From positions 1 through 47,120 of the forward strand of contig JAEEJA010000098.1 of NCBI GenBank assembly GCA_016281605.1: 47,120 bases of DNA. The letters run 5' to 3'. The translations under genes were made by a program, and so were the position numbers. The stretch's first letter is position 1. Every line of letters starts with the position of its first letter. Positions 41,659 through 47,120 of the stretch are shown here, one piece after another. The notes beneath the pieces were generated by a model. The model was not told the DNA's origin, did not search any database, and saw only the letters and a list, made by a program, of their open reading frames with translations. The stretch is from Lachnospiraceae bacterium. GTDB taxonomy: Bacteria > Bacillota > Clostridia > Lachnospirales > Lachnospiraceae.

Positions 41659-42909
41659 TCAGCTCTTTAACTTAACTGCAAACTGAGCGCTGTCATTATC
41701 ACTGTACTTGCTGATTGTAAGATAATAAGTTCCCTTCTTCATCTTACCCTTTGACTTAGCTCCGCCGCCTCTTTCTGCATAGATAGTACCGGAATTACCG
41801 AAGATGATTCCGCCACCCTTTCTCTCAACATTCCAACGAAGTGAGCCTGCGTTTCCACCGAGGATAGAAGCTACAAACTTGATTGATTTCTTCTTCTTAA
41901 GAACGATCTTAAATACCTGCTTAGCATTCTTTGCATCAGATGTTGAGAATGAACCGTAAGCAGCTTTGTTTTTCTTAAGAGTCTTAGCTTTCTTCTTGGT
42001 TGTAGGAGCCTTACCAACCGGCTTTGCCTGATAAGCAAGCTGAGCGAAACCAACAGAGTTCTTTGTTACGATGTAGTATGTACCAGGATTAAGTACATAA
42101 GATCTCATGTACTGATTTGTCTCTGAAAGTGAGTTGTATGAATCAATGTCAACCTTGCTTTCATCTGTAAGACTGAATGAAAGTGAGTACATAGCTGAAA
42201 GAGATGAGTTGTATGAGTTACCTGCTACAGTAACGAGAGATCTCTTATTTACAACAATCTTATGATATGAAGCTGTAAGTCTTGATGTGTCATGGAAAAG
42301 TGTTGGTGTTCCTGTAAGATCAAGCTCATTCTTGATCATCATAACATTAACTCCGAGAGGAATTGTGTTAGTAGTTGTTGTATAGTTACTTGTGTATGTG
42401 TACTTAAGATAGTATGTACCAGGTGCATTGATATCAACAGTCTTGCTTCCAACGAGTGATGAAGCACCAAGATAAATAGATGTTCCGACCTTAAGTGTGC
42501 AAGTCTGATCTGAATAAAGCTGTGCTTCAAGGCTGGTTGTAAGTCCTGTACCACCTGTAGCAATCTGAAGTGAGCAAGCTTCAGGAACATTGATTGAAGC
42601 TATAACTGAGCTCTCTACACCACTTGCCTTAGCAGGCATAATAACCTTTGTTGTAGATGAAGCTACGTTGGTTGTAAGTGAAAGAAGCTCATCATAAGTG
42701 CTGATTGCTATAGGATTGATAGTCATCTGCTGAACATTTGGTGTAGGTGCTATGGTTGGTGAAGCACTTGTTGTTGGACTAGGTGATGTGGATGGAGTAG
42801 GTGTAGCAGCAACTGCGCTGTTTCCTCCAAAAACTCCGATTGCGCCTGTGAAGAGGAGTGCCATACCAAGTGCAGCTCCTGCAACTTTTGCATACTTTTC
42901 TTTAAACAT
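41659..42909 (-). CDS. Secreted protein with a Pro/Thr/Ser linker and three beta-sandwich-like repeats
   Basis: The 416-residue product has a signal peptide (AGAALGMALLFTGAIGVFGG, then AVAA), a Thr/Pro/Ser-rich linker (about 36-62) and an extracellular body. The body holds three diverged units, each ending in a GTYYL-type strand: APGTYYLKYTY, NPGTYYIVTKN and KKGTYYLTISKYSD. This is the look of bacterial pre-peptidase C-terminal (PPC) domains, which often stand in cell-surface proteins. The last units carry Lys-rich runs (KKAKTLKKNK, KIVLKKKKSIKF), so that part is basic. No sorting motif is present. The strong promoter, ribosome binding site GGAGG and terminator suggest an abundant single-gene product. 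I assign no function. Confidence 0.8.
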   Translation of the reverse strand: MFKEKYAKVAGAALGMALLFTGAIGVFGGNSAVAATPTPSTSPSPTTSASPTIAPTPNVQQMTINPIAISTYDELLSLTTNVASSTTKVIMPAKASGVESSVIASINVPEACSLQIATGGTGLTTSLEAQLYSDQTCTLKVGTSIYLGASSLVGSKTVDINAPGTYYLKYTYTSNYTTTTNTIPLGVNVMMIKNELDLTGTPTLFHDTSRLTASYHKIVVNKRSLVTVAGNSYNSSLSAMYSLSFSLTDESKVDIDSYNSLSETNQYMRSYVLNPGTYYIVTKNSVGFAQLAYQAKPVGKAPTTKKKAKTLKKNKAAYGSFSTSDAKNAKQVFKIVLKKKKSIKFVASILGGNAGSLRWNVERKGGGIIFGNSGTIYAERGGGAKSKGKMKKGTYYLTISKYSDNDSAQFAVKLKS

Positions 42910-43228
42910 TTTATACCTCCATTTCGGGTGTTCTTTTTTATCGACTGTATACAGACGATATGATTAAACTGTCCTCCCCCGATTAAAGACAGCAAATAAT
43001 GATTGTCAAAGCTAATTTAGTAGCATCAAAAAATCTGTCTCATATGCTAGCACACCAAGAGTCTTTATGTCAATTGTTTTATATTAATATTTTATTACAT
43101 TTATTCATCAATTATATTTCCCTGTCTATAACATTCGGTCAGTTAATCATAATCTCCTATGGTAACAATGTACATCACAAATAGTTTATTCTTAGTAGAT
43201 TATGTTTTTTTTATATTTATTTATACAA
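42910..43228. other. A/T-rich intergenic region
   Basis: This 319-bp gap holds the promoter and leader of the secreted-protein gene (42982-43009), and a second TTGACA around 43065 on the minus strand with no good -10 box. No hairpin terminator for the prepilin-like gene and no small gene were seen. Confidence 0.6.
42982..43009 (-). promoter_or_regulatory. Promoter of the secreted-protein gene
   Basis: On the minus strand a perfect TTGACA (43004-43009), a 16-base spacer and TTTAAT (42982-42987). The leader of about 65 bases includes GTATAC and ends with GGAGG at a 6-base spacing from the ATG. Confidence 0.65.
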
Positions 43229-44113
43229 TCATACATCGCTGTACATAGTTGCTGCACTTTTGTATAGGACCTTATTTAGGAGAGCTACGGATGAGTTTTT
43301 CTCGTATACGAGGGCTCCGTCGGAATCTAAAACTCTAACCTTCATACCTACGCTTTTTACTATGTAATCATCAGTAGAGCTTGTAGAAGCGTAGTCTTCC
43401 GGCTTTACTGTAAATGAAAGTTCAATCTTAAAATTCCCGTATAATGCTGAGGAGATTCGCTCTTCAGCGTCTCTGGCAAGCTTTTTATCAGATGGTATTG
43501 ATACTGCATTAGCTAATTTTGTGCCATCGACACATTTATCTATATAACAATTCTTATAATTATCATTATCTTCCTGAATATCTTTTCTATAATACCTAAA
43601 TGTGAGATAACCTGCATCCAGACCCTGCAACAGTTGGTCTTTTCCTGCTATGATGCTGTGATTCTTAAGCAGATAACCTTTGCTTCCGTCACTTCCTACG
43701 AACCCCTTGGCATCTATCTGCTCTGCGCAATCGTTGTCATCAGAACCGCTCATAACAAACTCTATGGTATCGCCTGTTAATGTATCACCCGCTGAAAGAC
43801 AAGGAACTGTAGCTCCACTACCATCTCTTAACTTTACATAGCCTATACCGGAGGTATCCTTTTCATCAGAAGGATTGACACTCCACTGCATGGTTCTTAT
43901 ATCTTCTTTAACCATGGATAAAACTGAGTCTGCCACTTCAAATGCAGACATAAGCTCGCGTTCCTCATAGTACTGCATCATGGATGTGGATATGGCCATG
44001 GTAGTTGCAACGAGAAAAATTCCCATGAGAGCGAAGGACACTATGAGCTCAACCATAGTAAAGCCCGCTTTGGAAAGAGTATTTTGTTTTTTAAGTCTAT
44101 TAAAAAGCTTCAT
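43229..44113 (-). CDS. Prepilin-type pseudopilin with an N-terminal methylation/cleavage site
   Basis: This 294-residue protein begins with a basic leader ending KAG, then FTMVELIVSFALMGIFLVAT, the class III signal of type IV pilins and pseudopilins. Cleavage by a prepilin peptidase would follow Gly17, with Phe18 becoming the methylated residue and Glu22 the conserved +5 Glu. The rest is a soluble domain with a conserved-looking amphipathic helix (ELMSAFEVADSVLSMVKEDI). It is larger than a major pilin, so it fits a PilW/ComG-like minor pilin. It is 8-10 kb from pilB-pilT and separate from any other pilus gene. GGAGG precedes the ATG at good spacing. Confidence 0.88.
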   Translation of the reverse strand: MKLFNRLKKQNTLSKAGFTMVELIVSFALMGIFLVATTMAISTSMMQYYEERELMSAFEVADSVLSMVKEDIRTMQWSVNPSDEKDTSGIGYVKLRDGSGATVPCLSAGDTLTGDTIEFVMSGSDDNDCAEQIDAKGFVGSDGSKGYLLKNHSIIAGKDQLLQGLDAGYLTFRYYRKDIQEDNDNYKNCYIDKCVDGTKLANAVSIPSDKKLARDAEERISSALYGNFKIELSFTVKPEDYASTSSTDDYIVKSVGMKVRVLDSDGALVYEKNSSVALLNKVLYKSAATMYSDV

Positions 44114-44223
44114 AGTGGTCCTCCTTTTTTTCTGATTTATTATCTTATATTTAGTATCTTATATTTTGAAAAATATATGTAAAAGGATGTTAACTATAGA
44201 TATACAGGCCTTGTGATAGCAGA

Positions 44224-45813
44224 CTATACTGTTCCTTCGAACAAAATCTTATCACCTATTTGAACCCTCTGAACTCCCGTTTCTTTCTTTTTATTGAAGT
44301 TAAAGCTCAGCATATATCCGCTAGTCAATCCAAAGTAGTCCAGATATTCACTGATCTGCTTTTCACCTTCGGTATTATAACGCTCACCTCGCCATATTTT
44401 CAACTCTATTATATATCTTTGACCAAGATAATCTATAATCACATCAGTGCGCCTCTGGTCTCTTGTTTGGGCTTCTATGTAATAATTACCTGTGCCATTG
44501 ATAATCGGCTTCAGATAAAGCAGGAACTGCTCTCTTCCATCCTTCTCTTTAAACTTTTCTTCAAGAGGACCGCATACCTCATGATAAGTATCTATAAATC
44601 TTGATAGTATCAGTCTGACGTTCAGCTTTCCATCTTCTATGAAGATATTTTTTGCCAGCTCGCCTTCCCTTGAAAAGACATTTTGCTTTAGTTCCTCATC
44701 AGAAAGAAACAGATTGTAAAGTCTTGTTTCAAAAATTCTGTTTGCAATCCTTACAATATTATGATCGTTTCTAATCAGACCGTACATCTGCATTTGAACT
44801 ATATCATTCTGATCCGGATTCCATGTAAGCTTTACTCCCTCCATAAGTATGCTGCGGATAGATGTCTTTAATTTGGGATGATAATCCAGATTCTTTGTAA
44901 GGGATTGGAAAAGTGTATTATTTTCAGAAAGTATCATCTTAACAGCCTCATCTATCCCTCTTTCAGACCATGCAGCCTTTTGGTCCATCGCCTTGCTTAC
45001 ATCTTCATCTATCAGCTGACAGATACGACTGACCAGAAACGGATAGCCGTTCGTATATTCACGAATAGCCTTTGCCATAGCTGCTGTATCCATACCGGTA
45101 TGATGATCAGTCTCGTATTCATCAAGCATACCTTTTATTCCTTCTTCCGAAAGACTCATATCGATATCAAAGTCAGCTGCGATGTTCCACGGACTGTTAA
45201 CCTTATGGTTATCTTCCGGGCGAATCTTTGAGCGTAGATGCTTGACATCTGTAACTCCGGCGAGAATGACGGATTGAAAGGTCGCAATTCCATCTGTATC
45301 TCTACTGATATATCCATAACGAAGTTGTGCAAGAAAATCAAGAAACACCTGATTATTAGTGGCACTGTCTACTTCATCAATAATCATTACAACAGGTTTT
45401 TCATTAGCAATTAACCATCTTTTAATAATTCTGAATAATTCATCCATCTTTACTCTCTTTGAATCTGAATCATTCAATTCTTCCAGCATTGCAATTATTC
45501 TATCATCTATCTTAACACCTTCAAAATCATGTAAATCAATCAGAAGTCTGGCAAACGCTTGTGAAAATGTAGCGCCGTTTTCAAACACATTGTTATCAAT
45601 TCCTTGGAAATCAAGTGCCAATACAATATAGTCTTTTGACAACTCTTTTTTTAACGCAGTAAGTGTGGTCGTCTTCCCATACTGCCTGGCCCTGTTTATA
45701 GTAAAATACTTGCCTGCATCTACAAGCTTCTTAATCTCTGCCACCCTTTCGGAGAGATCGACCATATAGTGCTTTGAAGGTATACACACAGCTGTTGTAT
45801 TAAATTCTTTCAC
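44224..45813 (-). CDS. AAA-ATPase-like protein with a C-terminal PD-(D/E)XK nuclease-like domain
   Basis: This 529-residue protein belongs to a large, poorly understood family found in many Lachnospiraceae and Bacteroidetes. The N-terminal ATPase has Walker A in RARQYGKTTTL (41-51), Walker B VVMIIDEVDSA and the family landmark VILAGVTDVKHLRSKIR. A helical middle region follows. The C-terminal 130 residues look like a PD-(D/E)XK fold: RRTDVIIDYLGQRYIIELKIW (Asp, then Glu-x-Lys), with QISEYLDYFG after it. The start is GTG with GGAG upstream. It stands alone between surface-protein genes, with no partner toxin, methylase or transposase. A nuclease role is predicted from fold only. Confidence 0.85.
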   Translation of the reverse strand: MKEFNTTAVCIPSKHYMVDLSERVAEIKKLVDAGKYFTINRARQYGKTTTLTALKKELSKDYIVLALDFQGIDNNVFENGATFSQAFARLLIDLHDFEGVKIDDRIIAMLEELNDSDSKRVKMDELFRIIKRWLIANEKPVVMIIDEVDSATNNQVFLDFLAQLRYGYISRDTDGIATFQSVILAGVTDVKHLRSKIRPEDNHKVNSPWNIAADFDIDMSLSEEGIKGMLDEYETDHHTGMDTAAMAKAIREYTNGYPFLVSRICQLIDEDVSKAMDQKAAWSERGIDEAVKMILSENNTLFQSLTKNLDYHPKLKTSIRSILMEGVKLTWNPDQNDIVQMQMYGLIRNDHNIVRIANRIFETRLYNLFLSDEELKQNVFSREGELAKNIFIEDGKLNVRLILSRFIDTYHEVCGPLEEKFKEKDGREQFLLYLKPIINGTGNYYIEAQTRDQRRTDVIIDYLGQRYIIELKIWRGERYNTEGEKQISEYLDYFGLTSGYMLSFNFNKKKETGVQRVQIGDKILFEGTV

Positions 45814-45878
45814 GGTGCTCTCCTTTCAAGGGGTTTATGTAATGTATAATAGTCATTTATATGGTTTCAAAAAAATTT

Positions 45879-47120
45879 TTACTGCTTAATTAACTTGCCA
45901 CTTTCAAGACTGTAGTTGTTACCATTGTAGTCGGTGAATGTGGTGTCTTGAGAAGCAGTGGTATCCAAAGAATCATTGTTACCTTTAAATGAATTATTAT
46001 TTAAATCCCATGTTGCCATAATTTCACTTAGATGATCAGCTGTTAATTTAGTACATCCATTAAACATATGGCTATGATCATTGCCAAATGTACTATTACC
46101 AGGATCATTACACTTTCCAAAATTAAGATACTTTGCAAATGACGCATCTGTTAGATTAACACATCCTTTAAACATATTAACAAATCTATCCGGCTTAATC
46201 AATGGTTTACGGTTACCGTTACTATCAATACTATAATTTGCAGAACAGTTATTTGTTGCGGAAATGAGTTCTTTGCATCCCATAAACACATCTTTAAATT
46301 GACCAAAATTTGAATTGCTGAAATCCACGTTAACAGCTGCAGTTTTTAGTGCAGTACATTCTTTAAACATAAAGTTTCCATTTGTTATTTTGGATTTTGG
46401 AATATTCAACTCTACTGTTTCAAGTTTTTTACAATTTTGAAATATTCCAAAAACAGATTCCAAATTAGGAGCGTTCCAGTTTAATATAACATTTTTCAAA
46501 GAAACATGCCCTTGGAACAGCCCAATTTCATTTCCCCTTTTGGATTCTTTCACTCCCGGCATGGATCCATCTTCACTCCAATCAACTTCAAGTGTTTCAA
46601 GATTGGTCATACCACTAAATATATTAGTTACATTTGTTATTGCACTATTAAACTTCCATCCATCCAGATCACCGTCAATAACCTCAATTGATGTACAGCC
46701 ATTGAAAATATTAGAATACTTAGTAACACTGGATGTGTTCCAATTCTTTAAAGGCTCTAGTTCTGAAAGAGAACTGCAACCATTAAAACATGCTTCTAAG
46801 CTGGTAACAGCTGATGTATCCCAATCCTTCACTGCACTGATATCAGAAAGAGCTGTTAATCCAGAGAAGAGTGACGCCAGTGACGTAATCTTTGAAATAT
46901 CTAAATGCTTAAACATATCAATCGACTTTAGGGCAATACATCCTGTCAGCAAACCGGATATATTGGTTAATTTCCCGGCATTTCTCGATGAATAATTATA
47001 ATCATTCTCTAATTTTGTTATTTTGGAATCTCCATTAAACATATTTTGTATTGTTGTCACCTGACTAAGATCCCAATTTAAATTAACTACACCTTTTAAT
47101 GATGTACAATTTTGGAAACA
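45879..47120 (-). CDS. BspA-like DUF285 repeat surface protein, 3' part (5' end outside the window)
   Basis: The reading frame stays open to the window edge, so at least 413 C-terminal residues are visible. It is built of DUF285 repeats of about 22-28 residues, of the type W-D-x-S-x-V-T-S-L-x-x-x-F-x-G-C-x-S-L. Examples are NWDLSQVTTIQNMFNG, DWDTSAVTSLEACFNGC and NWNTSSVTKYSNIFNGC. Later units are less regular. The C-terminus ends NYSLESGKLIKQ without an LPxTG motif or membrane anchor. Such proteins are secreted or surface-exposed and are variable between strains; the DUF285 units correspond to the mobile PARCEL repeats known from mycoplasmas and others. A GTG at 47060 is an internal Val codon, not the start. 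Confidence 0.88.
   Translation of the reverse strand, partial: CFQNCTSLKGVVNLNWDLSQVTTIQNMFNGDSKITKLENDYNYSSRNAGKLTNISGLLTGCIALKSIDMFKHLDISKITSLASLFSGLTALSDISAVKDWDTSAVTSLEACFNGCSSLSELEPLKNWNTSSVTKYSNIFNGCTSIEVIDGDLDGWKFNSAITNVTNIFSGMTNLETLEVDWSEDGSMPGVKESKRGNEIGLFQGHVSLKNVILNWNAPNLESVFGIFQNCKKLETVELNIPKSKITNGNFMFKECTALKTAAVNVDFSNSNFGQFKDVFMGCKELISATNNCSANYSIDSNGNRKPLIKPDRFVNMFKGCVNLTDASFAKYLNFGKCNDPGNSTFGNDHSHMFNGCTKLTADHLSEIMATWDLNNNSFKGNNDSLDTTASQDTTFTDYNGNNYSLESGKLIKQ

Noticed and set aside
47058..47060. GTG as the true start of the DUF285 protein
   Set aside because: The frame continues upstream to the window edge with the same repeat pattern, so the gene is truncated by the window.

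Overview
The window looks like chromosomal DNA from a low-GC, monoderm Firmicute, most likely a Lachnospiraceae member (Butyrivibrio/Lachnospira-like). The evidence is a large Bacillus-type SRP RNA with an Alu domain, AGGAGG-type ribosome binding sites, an ftsE-ftsX-M23-ctp-uvrB gene order, DUF6273 and DUF1002 proteins, YfhO, and a BspA/DUF285 surface protein. This placement rests on gene content read by eye, not on a database search. Almost all genes are on the minus strand; the exceptions are tRNA-Lys, a BI-1-family membrane protein and a GGDEF-EAL protein.

Layout. 1-1110: non-coding DNA with degenerate repeats, a tRNA-Lys(CTT) gene with promoter and terminator, and two tandem-repeat blocks. 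1111-8052 (minus): a surface-glycan cassette of YfhO-type GT-C, WecE-type sugar aminotransferase, GNAT acetyltransferase and GtrB/CsbB-type GT2, preceded by a secreted DUF1002 protein. 8385-9065 (plus): BI-1 family protein. 9124-14310 (minus): DUF6273 lipid-anchored or membrane protein, GGDEF protein, ispE and a GH42 beta-galactosidase. 14395-14671: SRP RNA. 14727-27186 (minus, read from the high end): acidic protein, ftsE, ftsX, M23 hydrolase, S41 protease, uvrB, M16 peptidase and L,D-transpeptidase, which is an envelope-growth and division block. 27331-30882: divergent CdaR/PucR-type regulator and GGDEF-EAL phosphodiesterase. 31024-33235: mtaD and purine nucleoside phosphorylase. 33423-36399: pilT and pilB. 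36545-41427: a GH13 protein that has lost its catalytic residues, an ABC-F ATPase and a second GT2. 41659-47120: secreted repeat protein, prepilin-like protein, AAA/PD-(D/E)XK protein, and the 3' part of a DUF285 surface protein running off the window.

How the genes fit together. Three themes recur. (1) Envelope building: FtsEX with its M23 hydrolase, Ctp, L,D-transpeptidase, and the WecE/GNAT/GT2/YfhO module that probably attaches an N-acylated amino-dideoxy sugar to a surface polymer. (2) Cyclic di-GMP and pili: a cyclase, an EAL phosphodiesterase with a degenerate GGDEF, and PilB carrying an N-terminal MshEN-type motif that could read the signal. (3) Purine/methylthioadenosine salvage by MtaD and PNP.

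The most unusual signals are two. First, several genes have short tandem duplications (periods about 34-36 or 68 bp) that begin at or just after the stop codon, different in sequence from gene to gene. Second, the isoamylase-like GH13 protein is altered in all four conserved catalytic regions. No CRISPR array, prophage, insertion sequence or replication origin was seen.
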